Shown: positions 1 to 8,593 of the stretch, piece by piece
Layout of the letters: each line of letters opens with the position of its first letter
How positions within the stretch are numbered: the stretch's first letter is position 1
Assembly: GCA_964567745.1 (NCBI GenBank)
Contig: CAZMNY010000026.1
Location: 58,452-122,451 of the forward strand
Direction: 5' to 3'
Source: CAZMNY01 sp964567745
GTDB taxonomy: Bacteria; Planctomycetota; Planctomycetia; Pirellulales; Pirellulaceae
Length of the DNA: 64,000 nucleotides
Program-made: the position numbers and the translations under genes
Notes under the pieces: generated by a model
Databases searched by the model: none
What the model saw: only the letters and a program-made list of their open reading frames with translations
Told to the model about the DNA's origin: nothing

Positions 1-1265
1 GGCGGCGGTCTGATGCTTCTCTATCTTTTGCTTCGTACGAACAAGTATGGACTGATGACGACAAACGTTTGGTCAAGGATATCGGACGCCGAATCGAAGA
101 CGCTTTAACGAGTCTGCTATCGCTTCGAGAGTTACGAGTCAGCGAGGATCGATATCGAACACTTTTCGAGCACGCGCCGGAAGCGATCCTCGTTCATGAC
201 ATCGAGACAAATCGGTTTGTCGACTGGAACAAGAACGCTCTCGAAATGCTAAAAATCGAAGCGGAAGACCTGGCGAAACTAGCACCGCAAGATGTCAGCG
301 CGGCCGAACAGCCTCATTCGCTTCCCCCGGGACAATTCGCTCGCCTTCAAACGGAGCGGGCTTTGGCGGGTGAAGATCCTGAGTTTGAATGGGTATTTTA
401 CGATTCGGACGGTCGAGAGATCCCCTGCGAAGTGTGCCTAACAAGTTTGCCATCGGGAAAGGGACACCTGGTCCGAGGCAGCATCACCGACATCACGCGC
501 CGCAAAGCGTTGGAGGCTGAAGCTCGACAGCACCACAGATTGCTCGCGCATACCAATCGCGTCGCCACTATTGGCGAGATGGCGACCGGATTCACACATG
601 AACTAAATCAGCCGCTCGCGGCAATATCGATGTACGCGGACACTTGTCTCGTCAAACTCAAGTCGAGTCCGTCCGATGCAGAAAGCGTGTTGCCAATCCT
701 CAAGAGCCTTTCCGAACAGTCGCTTCGAGCCGGCTCCATCGTGGATCGGATCAGGAAGTTCGTTGGCAAGAAGGAGTTTATGCAGACGCCATGCCGTGTC
801 GAGAATCTGTTCGACGACGTGCTCTCTCTGCTCAACTCAGAACTAATGGAACGCGAAATCTCAGTTGATGTTCGACTCCCGGACTCGCTTGACGAAGTCT
901 ACGTTGACCGAGTCCAGATTGAACAAGTTTTCGTGAATCTAGTTCACAACTCTGTGGACGCGATCAGCAAATGCGAATCGGCCATACGCCGCTTGGAATT
1001 CACAGCGAGGGAGAAAGAGGATGGCTTTGTGGAAGTAGCCGTGCGAGATTTCGGTCCTGGCATGACAGATGAGGTTGCGGCCAAGGCCTTTGACGCGTTC
1101 TATTCGACCACGTCAAACGGTATGGGGATGGGGCTGGCGATCTGTCGAACAATCGTCGAATCGCATGGGGGCCGAATTGAGATGGTGGCGGACCAGAACG
1201 AAGGGGTAACTTGCGCATGCACCCTGCCAATTTACAAGAGTGAACCCAATGTCCAACCCTGCTGA
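1..1265 (+). CDS. FixL-like sensor histidine kinase, 5' end missing (GAF-PAS-HisKA-HATPase)
   Basis: The frame is open to the first base of the window, so the N-terminus lies outside; a TTG at 69 is inside the gene. The first residues (WTDDDKRL...IGRRIEDALTSLL) look like the end of a GAF domain. They are followed by a PAS domain (SEDRYRTLFEHAPEAI), a HisKA H-box (THELNQPLAAIS, with the phospho-accepting His), an N-box (HNSVDAI), a G1 box (DFGPGM) and a G2 box (GMGMGLAI). The protein should autophosphorylate and pass phosphate to the receiver encoded immediately downstream, which it overlaps by 17 bp. The signal is not known. Without the N-terminus it cannot be said whether it is membrane-bound. 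Confidence 0.88.
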   Translation, partial: RRSDASLSFASYEQVWTDDDKRLVKDIGRRIEDALTSLLSLRELRVSEDRYRTLFEHAPEAILVHDIETNRFVDWNKNALEMLKIEAEDLAKLAPQDVSAAEQPHSLPPGQFARLQTERALAGEDPEFEWVFYDSDGREIPCEVCLTSLPSGKGHLVRGSITDITRRKALEAEARQHHRLLAHTNRVATIGEMATGFTHELNQPLAAISMYADTCLVKLKSSPSDAESVLPILKSLSEQSLRAGSIVDRIRKFVGKKEFMQTPCRVENLFDDVLSLLNSELMEREISVDVRLPDSLDEVYVDRVQIEQVFVNLVHNSVDAISKCESAIRRLEFTAREKEDGFVEVAVRDFGPGMTDEVAAKAFDAFYSTTSNGMGMGLAICRTIVESHGGRIEMVADQNEGVTCACTLPIYKSEPNVQPC

Positions 1266-1629
1266 GGCGATTGCTTATGTCGTCGATGACGATCTTGCGA
1301 TCCGCGAGTCCCTTTCGCTTCTCTTAAGCGCAAACGACATTCCGTCACAAGTGTTCGCTACGCCGCGGGAGTTCTTGGATAATTGTGATTTGTCGAGAAA
1401 GTGCTGCCTTGTGCTCGACGAAAGACTTCCAGGCATGACAGGACTTGAGCTGCTGGATCGAATTCCCGATCGCGAACACATACCGGTCTTCATGATTACC
1501 GGTCATGGCGACGAAGACATGCTCGTCACGGCCGAGCGAAAAGGCGTAGCCCTCTGCTTGCGGAAACCGTTCGACAGCAGCGAGCTTGTGTCCTGCATCC
1601 AACGCGCACTCTACCCGAATCGCGGCTGA
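1249..1629 (+). CDS. Single-domain response regulator, FixJ-type receiver
   Basis: This is a 126-residue receiver domain and nothing else: an acidic pocket (YVVDDD), the phospho-acceptor Asp in LDERLPGMTG, the switch Thr in FMITGHGDE and the conserved Lys in LRKPF. FixJ proteins normally carry a LuxR-type HTH of about 70 more residues; that is absent, so the protein probably acts by protein contact or as a phosphate relay rather than by binding DNA. ATG at 1249 is chosen over GTG at 1240 because it starts just before the domain. It overlaps the kinase gene, so the two are almost certainly co-translated. Confidence 0.88.
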   Translation: MSNPAEAIAYVVDDDLAIRESLSLLLSANDIPSQVFATPREFLDNCDLSRKCCLVLDERLPGMTGLELLDRIPDREHIPVFMITGHGDEDMLVTAERKGVALCLRKPFDSSELVSCIQRALYPNRG

Positions 1630-1676
1630 CGATCGCAGCGATCCAAGGAAAGTAGTTCGAGCAGGGGGATCGAGAA

Positions 1677-2582
1677 ATGAATCGACTGTCATGGCTGCTC
1701 GTTGTTTTCGCGACGGCGACGCTTCCTGCGCAAGAAAGGCCCGCACAACCTGCGAACGGCCAGTCCGAAATAATTGCGGAGCAAGTCGCGCACTCCGCTG
1801 ACTGTCCCAATCGCGAAGACGACGACGATGCTCTTCCCGACGAACCAGTTCAGATCGGTACAACGCCGCAACTTGTTTTCGACAATTTCATCGTCGATAA
1901 CCACTGGGCGATCAAATACAAACGCGAGTCGGTTCGGCGAGTCTTTCACCAGCCGAAGAAGTTTGAGGGCAATCCGATCATTCGCGGCGAGGGAGGATAT
2001 ACGACTGTCATTCGAGACGAGGCGAATGGCCTATTTCGAATGTGGTATCAGACTTGGGTCGCTTCTCCGATCGAAGGAAAGACGGGCCGCTACGCGATTG
2101 CTTATGCCGAGTCAAAAGACGGCCTCGCTTGGACTCTACCCAAGCTGGGACTGTTTCAGTGGAAGGGCACAAAAGAAAACAACATTGTCTGGACCGGGCT
2201 GCGAGGAAAACGCGGCAGTCAAGTTTACATGCTCGATCTTCCCGAAAATGAGCGGCGCGGTTTTCGCTTTGTCATGCTCTACGGCGGAAGCGGCGGGAGC
2301 CACCTCATCGGCTCGCGGGATGGAGTCCATTGGGATCGTGAAAGCGACACAACGGTCACCAAAATGCACAGCGACACTCAAAATGCGATCGTCTACGACC
2401 CGCGCCGAAGAGAATACGTGATGTTCTGTCGCGCTAAGCACATCTACCGCACTTTTCGCGGAGATATTATCGATACCGGCGCATCGCGCCGCGTCGCGTG
2501 CATGGCGAAGCTCGGCGCAAAGATCAGCCTCGACGCCGGTAATCTCAAAAGGATGGAAAAGTATTGGCAATCGGACGCATAG
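1677..2582 (+). pseudogene. Secreted beta-propeller (GH43/GH32-like) protein, 3' truncated
   Basis: There is a good start (purine-rich AGGGGGA upstream of ATG) and a signal peptide (LSWLLVVFATATLPAQ). The body resembles planctomycete secreted propellers distantly related to GH43/GH32 enzymes: MWYQTW, YAESKDGLAW, MLYGGSGG, SRDGVHWDR, AIVYDPRRREYVMFCR. Such proteins usually run well past 450 residues. Here the recognisable sequence stops near residue 273 (DTGASRRVA) and is followed by an unrelated 27-residue tail before the stop, about 95 bp before the next gene's end. I infer deletion of the 3' half. The fragment lacks several propeller blades and is probably non-functional. Confidence 0.6.
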
Positions 2583-2596
2583 TGTGCGACAAAAAT

Positions 2597-2622
2597 TGCC
2601 CGCCAACTTTCGCTGACGGGCA
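2597..2622 (-). terminator. Rho-independent terminator of the blaI-blaR1 operon
   Basis: Read on the minus strand, an 11-bp stem (with two G-U pairs) closes on a GAAA tetraloop and is followed directly by ATTTTT. It lies about 55 bp after the blaR1-like stop codon, the expected place for the end of that transcript. Confidence 0.8.
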
Positions 2623-2677
2623 TCGTTGTGCTGGTTAATTCTAGGATCGCAACAAGGGACGTTGGTCTCTCACGGAC

Positions 2678-4834
2678 CTATCGTCCGAACAACTCCTTGC
2701 GAAACTCGACTTCGCGATCGCTGCGCTTGCTCTGGTTGTCCGTGCTCTCGTCAGCATTCCTTTTACGTGACTCCCGTTTCTGGCTCGACTCGTCGAACAT
2801 CTTTCGACGGAGCCCAATCAACTCCTTCTCCGCGGCCTCTTTTGAAATCTTGCCCGCATCGAGTGCCTTTTTGATCTCGTTTGCGTACTGCAAATAGCGA
2901 CGTTTGCGTACTTCCATTGCCGTGTAATCGTCTTCGCCGCCTTGAGTTTTCTTTTTCCGATCCGCGCCGCCGACCAGATCTTGACGAATTGCGTTCAGCT
3001 TTTCCTTGGCTTCTTCCTCGGATAGCTTACCTGCTGCAACGGCTGCCTTGATCTCCTCGACAAACGCCATGTAACGTTGCTTGCGAACATTCGTTTCAAG
3101 ATCTTTGTCACTGCGTCGCCGCGGCTCATTCTTTCGCTCTCCACCGCCGAACATGTCTTTTCGAACGGCGCCTATCTTCTTCTCGGCGGCTTCGGCCGAT
3201 AACTTGCCGGCCTCAACGGCCGCTTTGATCTCCTCGACGTAATTCATGTAGCGTTCTTTGAGAACGTCCATTTCAAGGTCTTTTTGTCTTTCAACGTATC
3301 GGCCTCGACGTCGAGACTCTCTCTTTGGGTCGGCGTCGCCGAACAGCTGTTGGCGAACAGCATTCATCTTCTTCTCGGCATCTTCTTTCGATAGCTTGCC
3401 AGCCTTGACCGCCGTCTCAACGAATTTGGCAAGTTCCACGTAGCGTTGCCTGCGCGCCGCCATTTCTCGGTCTTTGTCCTTTTCTCGCTGAGCTTCCTTG
3501 TTGCTAGCCTTGTCGCGAGCCTTGTCGCCGAACATATCTTGGCGAACGTCGATCAGCTTTGTCTCAGCATCCTTCTTGGAGATCTTGCCGGCTTCAACCG
3601 CTTGCTCCAATTCCTTGGCGAAAGCCATGTAGCGGCGCTTCTTTGCTTCCATCTCGCCATCGCGATTGTTCGCGAAACCGGAGGACCGCTTTAACGCCTC
3701 TATCATCGTGCTGGCTTGTTGTAGAGTGATTTCGCCGGCTTCAACGGCGCCGCCCAGCCGTCGTTCGACCGCTTCAAAATCCTGAGCGTTAACGAAGCCC
3801 AGCGGTAAAATGCAAAATGCTATGACCACAATTCCCATCCGCAGCGAGGCGGGAACCGGCCAGCTCTTGTCGGCGATCATCATAGTCAGCCTCTTCTCCA
3901 GGTTGCCGCCACTGTTGATTGCACTTGCCACAGCCGGCGGGCGGATCGCCGGCGAGCAAAGCAGCTCGGCCATATTCAGCAGAGCGTTCGCGTATTGGTG
4001 AACTTTCAGGCGAGTTGTTCTCAGCACCAGGTCATCACAAGCCATCTCCTCCGAGATTCGCAACTGAGCTCGCGCCCACCACGTGACGGGATTCCACCAG
4101 AGGCCAAGAACGGTGAACCATTCGAGCCAGCGGAACCAGTGATCGCGCCGCTTGATGTGAGCCATCTCATGAGTGATGACGAGCCGAAGATCGTCGTCGT
4201 CCAGTCGTCGAATGGCCTGTTCGGATACGACAATAATCGCCCGACCCGCCTTCCACCACACAAACGGGGCGACGTGAGCGCTGGAGACGAACACTTTCGG
4301 ACGCCGACCGATTTCGAGCTTCCTGGCAACGTCCTCGCCTAGTCCTGTTGTTAGTTCCGAGTGCTCGCGCGAGTTCGCTTTAAGTAACCCGTGAAATCGC
4401 GCGATGCGAAATGCGGAAACGAGAAATAGCAACGAGCTGACAGCGATCCATGTGAAGATCGCTAGTCCGTAACCGCGAGACCAAAGACTCGCGTACGTCT
4501 TCGATGAATTGAGGCTCGAGTCCGAGTCCAACGGAATTGCCGAGGCGAAATTGTTGACGGACGAATCTGACTCGGCGGCGACAGGAGGAGAAGAACTCGC
4601 TGATGTATCGGCATGCGTTTCGAAACGAGCGATGCTCGGCACTTCGAAAACCGGCAATGAAAACAACGGCGGCGTGACCATCTTCACCAAAACGATGGCC
4701 CAAAGCAGATTGGCTAGCGACGCCGAGCGAACACGACGTTGAACGAACCAAGCGACGACCGCAAGGAGCGTCGAGACGAAAAGATTGCTGAGCGTTGCTT
4801 GAATCAGAAAGTCAGCCACGTTTCTGAGCCTCAT
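2678..4834 (-). CDS. BlaR1/MecR1-like M56 metallopeptidase with five-fold C-terminal repeat
   Basis: This is a membrane zinc peptidase of the BlaR1/MecR1 (M56) family that probably senses a signal and inactivates the BlaI-like repressor encoded just upstream. N-terminal hydrophobic segments (FLIQATLSNLFVSTLLAVVA; LLWAIVLVKMV) precede the zinc site HEMAH near residue 221 and the downstream SEEMACDD. A further hydrophobic stretch (MGIVVIAFCILPLGFV) sits near residue 335. In place of the penicillin-binding sensor of BlaR1 there is a long charged region, residues about 370-710, built from five copies of a roughly 38-residue unit with the core AVEAGKxSxxxAExKLxxxRxxxFG. I see no beta-lactamase-like SxxK domain. 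Start M (4834) overlaps the repressor gene by 23 bp; an upstream GTG/TTG-type start is possible. Confidence 0.85.
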   Translation of the reverse strand: MRLRNVADFLIQATLSNLFVSTLLAVVAWFVQRRVRSASLANLLWAIVLVKMVTPPLFSLPVFEVPSIARFETHADTSASSSPPVAAESDSSVNNFASAIPLDSDSSLNSSKTYASLWSRGYGLAIFTWIAVSSLLFLVSAFRIARFHGLLKANSREHSELTTGLGEDVARKLEIGRRPKVFVSSAHVAPFVWWKAGRAIIVVSEQAIRRLDDDDLRLVITHEMAHIKRRDHWFRWLEWFTVLGLWWNPVTWWARAQLRISEEMACDDLVLRTTRLKVHQYANALLNMAELLCSPAIRPPAVASAINSGGNLEKRLTMMIADKSWPVPASLRMGIVVIAFCILPLGFVNAQDFEAVERRLGGAVEAGEITLQQASTMIEALKRSSGFANNRDGEMEAKKRRYMAFAKELEQAVEAGKISKKDAETKLIDVRQDMFGDKARDKASNKEAQREKDKDREMAARRQRYVELAKFVETAVKAGKLSKEDAEKKMNAVRQQLFGDADPKRESRRRGRYVERQKDLEMDVLKERYMNYVEEIKAAVEAGKLSAEAAEKKIGAVRKDMFGGGERKNEPRRRSDKDLETNVRKQRYMAFVEEIKAAVAAGKLSEEEAKEKLNAIRQDLVGGADRKKKTQGGEDDYTAMEVRKRRYLQYANEIKKALDAGKISKEAAEKELIGLRRKMFDESSQKRESRKRNADESTDNQSKRSDREVEFRKELFGR

Positions 4835-5198
4835 CGAGGAGTTTTCTGAGGCGTTTGATCTCGGCTTGAGCCAGTTTCTTTTCATCCAATAAGTGGGTGA
4901 GAAGCGGAGCGATCGATCCGCCCGTCAGCTTCTCAGCCAAGCTTTCCAGCTGCAAACCACCGTACGCCTCACGACCAACTTTCGCGGAAAAAAGATGGAC
5001 GCCCATGCTTCGATCGCGATGGACGAAACCCTTCTCTTCCAGGTTCTGAAGCAGACGCTGAACCGTTCCATGCTGCGCCTTGTCCGAGTCGCCATAAAGT
5101 TGCTCCCGGATCTGCCGAGCAGTGCGCCGCGCTGACTCCCAAAGCAACTCCATCACCGCCAATTCAGCATTCGTGAGTCGTTCGATTCCCATTTCCAC
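4812..5198 (-). CDS. BlaI/MecI-family transcriptional repressor
   Basis: At 128 residues it has the usual length for the Penicillinase_R family. The winged-helix core is LTNAELAVMELLWESA...TARQIREQL, then HGTVQRLLQNLEEKGFVHRDR, followed by a C-terminal dimerisation helix region. These repressors bind inverted repeats and are cleaved after the partner M56 protease is activated. The gene is first in a two-gene operon with the M56 protein (23-bp overlap) and has a matching operator immediately upstream (5216-5256), so autoregulation is expected. A second ATG two codons in (MGIERLTNAEL) could be the true start. Confidence 0.9.
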   Translation of the reverse strand: MEMGIERLTNAELAVMELLWESARRTARQIREQLYGDSDKAQHGTVQRLLQNLEEKGFVHRDRSMGVHLFSAKVGREAYGGLQLESLAEKLTGGSIAPLLTHLLDEKKLAQAEIKRLRKLLDEAQKRG

Positions 5199-5215
5199 TC
5201 ATTCTCACAACAAAG

Positions 5216-5256
5216 TACGATTGATAGTCGTATATGTACGGTAAACCGTCGTACAT
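5216..5256. promoter_or_regulatory. Putative BlaI operator: two adjacent inverted repeats
   Basis: The first site is TACGA-N7-TCGTA (5216-5232). The second is ATGTACG-N9-CGTACAT (5234-5256), whose centre is itself ACGGT-AA-ACCGT. They begin 18 bp upstream of the repressor start codon. BlaI/MecI operators are TAC/GTA-type dyads, so these are the natural autoregulatory sites. No further copy was noticed elsewhere in the window. Confidence 0.7.
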
Positions 5257-5422
5257 GTCAAACTAACAAGGCCAACAGGGGCTAATCGCGAATCTGAAGA
5301 GGGCCGAGAGGGGGCTATATGTGGTGAGATCTTTGCGGCCGATTCCGCTTCACGAACGACTTCCGTGACTCTCAGTGACTCTTCGACGCGAACGAAAAAC
5401 CGTCGCGCGAGCGTCCGCATTA

Positions 5423-5853
5423 CTATCGAACTTCGACGCGGCAACGCGGAAGGGCTTTGCGTAGTTTCGCGAACCCCTCCTTGGAAATGTTTGTTTCGTG
5501 CAGCAAGGCAAACTTCAGCTTCTTAAACTTCGTCAAATGTTCGATCCCTGCGTCGGTGATCCTCATTCGGCCCAAGTCGATGATGGTGACGTTCTTGAAC
5601 TCCGCGACTTCCTTCAATCCAGAATCGGTAAACGTAGCGCACCAATAATGGAGTCGGGCAACTTCGTCGGGCGAGCGAGGGCGGTGGTGTTGCTTGTCGG
5701 TCGTCGCCTGAGAGAGCAGGTGCAATTGATTGTTCTTCCGCAGCGTCTGCAGCAACTTATCTGTGACAACGGTTGAGCTCGAGCGACGACGCACAACACA
5801 ACAAAGGAGACAGCGACAAAAGGAAGAGTGAGTTGTTGTCTATGAAACGACAT
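5423..5853 (-). pseudogene. Secreted leucine-rich-repeat protein, frameshifted
   Basis: The 3' part (from about 5794) encodes planctomycete-type LRR units: FTDSGLKEVAEFKNVTIIDL, MRITDAGIEHLTKFKKLKF, then KEGFAKLRKALPRC. The preceding sequence holds a convincing signal peptide in a different frame (MSFHRQQLTLPFVAVSF... ending VVARAQ, ATG at 5853). Joining them requires one frameshift around 5760-5790. Alternatively a GTG at 5794 starts a 123-residue cytoplasmic protein. The frameshift reading is favoured because the leader is otherwise unexplained. Confidence 0.5.
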
Positions 5854-6044
5854 CATGATTCTCAACTGCAGAGCCAGAACAATGAATTCGATCAACCTCA
5901 CAAACCGCCTCCATTGTAGGAGCATTCACACCGAAGCGGCGCGTCGATCTGCTGGAATGGCTCGAACTTGCCCCGGCAGACCGATTGGACTCTCAACGTC
6001 AAATCAGCCGCCCGCCGCGATGATGCGGCAATCAGCGTAGGGCG

Positions 6045-6878
6045 TCAGGCTTTTCGAAAAACAAATTCGTTACAGCCAAGTCCGCCCGCGCAAGTCTTTT
6101 GTTCGTCGAGCCGATAGCCTCGATCGCGATAGAAACGAAAGATCTCGTCGGGCGTCGCCACTTCAAATGGGAGACCGCCAACCCAGTCGACGACGTCTCG
6201 CCATGGCGACATGCCGCGCATGTTCTCCTTGGAGTAGCCCCGCCAGGTTTGAAACGGCTTTCCTCTCAAGAGATCGGCAAGCATGGTCGGCGCCCAGAGC
6301 CGGAAAGCGGCGGGCCACAAAATCAACCAGCGAAAACCAAGCGGCAGTCGATTGTAGGTCTCTTTGACTCGCAACCAGCGACGGCTTGCTCGTCCCTGAT
6401 TGTTGTAGATCGCAATGAAGAGCTGGCCACCGGCAGCAACGAGAGATGATACGTTCTCAAGAGCTTGCCACATGCTCCCAGTGTGATGCAAAACTCCCCA
6501 TGAATAGACGACGTCGCATAGCCCAATCGATTCCAGATAGGCGTTATCGAGCACCGAACCCTGCTCGACGATCCAGTTCGAATCGTCCGGAGAATATCGT
6601 CGCTTCAACTCATCAGTGCAGGCAACCGACTGCGGGTCAAAATCGAACGAATAGACGTCGGCGCCAAGTCGACGCGCGGCAAGGCTGAACAAGCCGCTTC
6701 CGGACCCCACGTCAAGAAACCGCTTCCCTTCAAGGTCGCTCACCTTAAGCATGTCGCAAAGCGACAGTTCCGCTTGCCGAATTCGGTCGTCCGTCAACTC
6801 GCCGAGAAATCGAGACCAGTTCGCTCCAAAAGCAAAGCGAGTTCCATCCTCGACTTCCGCCGCATGTTGCGAACTCAT
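6045..6878 (-). CDS. Class I SAM-dependent methyltransferase
   Basis: Motif I (RFLDVGSGSGLFSLAA) and the acidic end of strand 2 (VYSFDFDPQ) define a Rossmann methyltransferase. Motif IV-like CDVVYSWGVLHHTG and LFIAIYNNQG follow. The region before the fold, FGANWSRFL, is typical of methyltransferases acting on small molecules or polyketide/lipid-type substrates in gene clusters, but the substrate cannot be inferred. ATG at 6878 (or 6884) is preferred over the upstream start, whose first 34 residues do not resemble the family. It stands alone between two broken genes. Confidence 0.8.
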   Translation of the reverse strand: MSSQHAAEVEDGTRFAFGANWSRFLGELTDDRIRQAELSLCDMLKVSDLEGKRFLDVGSGSGLFSLAARRLGADVYSFDFDPQSVACTDELKRRYSPDDSNWIVEQGSVLDNAYLESIGLCDVVYSWGVLHHTGSMWQALENVSSLVAAGGQLFIAIYNNQGRASRRWLRVKETYNRLPLGFRWLILWPAAFRLWAPTMLADLLRGKPFQTWRGYSKENMRGMSPWRDVVDWVGGLPFEVATPDEIFRFYRDRGYRLDEQKTCAGGLGCNEFVFRKA

Positions 6879-7036
6879 GGTCATCACCGACAAGTAACTG
6901 TGGAGTCGGCAGGTCGCAACAAGCGTACATGCAACTCCGACATCGATAGTCACGACTGAACTGGAAAGGTTAACAAATGCCGTCAATGGTCGCTACGTTC
7001 GCCAAGGCGAGCGAAGCGACCGAGCGGCGGGAGTCA

Positions 7037-8036
7037 CTATTGCGAAACGTAGTCTTGCGGAGCGGCGTATTTCGCGACCACACAAACGAGTTTCTCACGG
7101 TCAATCGGTTTTGTTGCATAGTCATTGCAACCGGCGTCGAGACGCGCATCGCGGTCGGTACTCATGGCGTGGGCGGTGAGGGCAATAATCGGGCCTCATA
7201 TCCAGGCGGAGTTTGCCTGTCGCGTCGTAACCGTCGAGGACGGGCATCTGCATGTCCATCAAGATGACATCAAACGGTTCATCTTTGTCTTTTGCCTCGA
7301 GAGCCAGATCGTAGGCGACTTGCCCGTTTTCGGCCACAGTCACTTGCGCGCCGGCTCGCTTGAGCAGGAATGAAATCAGCCGTTGATTGTCCGGCCCATC
7401 TTCGGCGAGAAGCAAGCGACAGTCGAATTCTGTTATCCCGCAATTCGATTCATCATTCTCTTTCGGGCGCGATTCGTCTGTCAGTTCATGGATAAGATCC
7501 GCGTCGTTCAACGGTCCGGTCTTGAGCGTCACAGTGAACGTCGAGCCCTCACCGCAGACGCTTCGGGCGTTGATGTCGCCGAGCGCTTCGGATAGCCGCT
7601 TGCTAATCACCAATCCCAGCCCAGTTTCGCCATACTTTCGAGTTGTGGAACTGTCGGCTTGATGGAATGGTGTAAAGAGCATCGAGACTTGCTCTTCGGT
7701 CATGCCGATGCCGGTGTCGGCCACTTCGAACTCCAACTCGGGATCGTCTGAATCGCCGTGAAACAGTCAAGCCGTCACGCGGACGGCACCGACTTCGGTG
7801 AATTTCAGGGCGTTGCCGACCAGATTAATAAGTATTTGCCGCAGGCGCGTCGGGTCGGATTGAATCGTCTCGGGAATTGGGCCGTCATTTCGAACGTCCA
7901 GATTCAAGCCCTTCGCTTCGGCGCGTGTTATTACCCAGCCAAAAGCTACGACAAACACCAAGCCGAGTATCAAGAAAAGTTTTGATTGCAGCTTCAAGGG
8001 AAGCTCCTCTGGCAAGCCTAATAACGCCGATGTCAA
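7037..8036 (-). pseudogene. Hybrid histidine kinase-receiver, broken by deletion, stop and frameshift
   Basis: Reading from 8036 downward there is a membrane segment (LFLILGLVFVVAFGWVI) joined directly to an HATPase domain (RLRQILINLVGNALKFTE) with no HisKA H-box between, so an internal deletion is likely. A TGA at 7767-7769 interrupts the ATPase in frame (VRVTA*LFHGD, where Arg is the usual residue), after which the same frame continues through ADTGIGM and GETGLGLVISKRL to a receiver (LLAEDGPDN, DVILMDMQMPVLDGYDAT). Near 7200 the receiver shifts frame: its C-terminal piece, GPIIALTAHAMSTDRDARLD through ATKPIDREKL, is readable in another frame to a TAG at 7037-7039. Three separate lesions make this a clear pseudogene. 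Confidence 0.85.
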
Positions 8037-8237
8037 CCCGTCACTAAGTAATGAAACGCCACAATTCGACTCTCTCCGCTCATGTACGTTGCAGCCAAGT
8101 CATACCGAGCAGGCGAGACAGGCTCCCGAGACTGACTGATGAATATCAATCGACTCGCCAATCCCAACTTGGCCACGATTCGCCGCAGCGCATGAGCTTG
8201 GAAAAGATACATTAGGCAAAAGTGCATTGCCGCATGA

Positions 8238-8420
8238 CAGCGACAAAAGTCCGCGAAGCGATGCGGATGTGAGCGAAAGTTTGGTTTGGATCGGTTCAAA
8301 GTCTTGTTGGCCGCAGGAGCTGACCCGCAAGTCCCAAACGAGCAAAACAAGACGATTCTTCAGGCCTACAGCAACATGCCCTCCGAATTCCGTGAGCTGC
8401 ATGAATCCAGCATCAAGTGA
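8238..8420 (+). pseudogene. Possible ankyrin-repeat C-terminal remnant
   Basis: A short frame without a credible start reads GLDRFKVLLAAGADPQV then NEQNKTILQAY and ends at TGA 8418-8420. The LLxAGADP signature is that of an ankyrin repeat. It has no intact upstream portion; the frame begins after a TGA at 8235. The rest of 8040-8593 shows no gene. This is a weak call based on one repeat. Confidence 0.3.
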
Positions 8421-8593
8421 GTTGTGTTAGGCGGCATCGCTAACTGGCAAGTTATTCAGCTGGCGAGGCGCCTCACCATAGACGTCATCTTGGAGCAAAG
8501 CTTCGGCCACTGCGGATGGATGCACTTTCTCAGTAGTACGCGAGGCGTCGAGGCGGTACGATAAGCAGCAACGAAGCGACTAACTGAGAGCAG

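Noticed and set aside
7767..7769. In-frame TGA of the hybrid kinase as a selenocysteine codon
   Set aside because: The family has Arg at this place (CGA to TGA), the domain needs no redox residue, no SECIS-like hairpin follows, and the gene has two further lesions.
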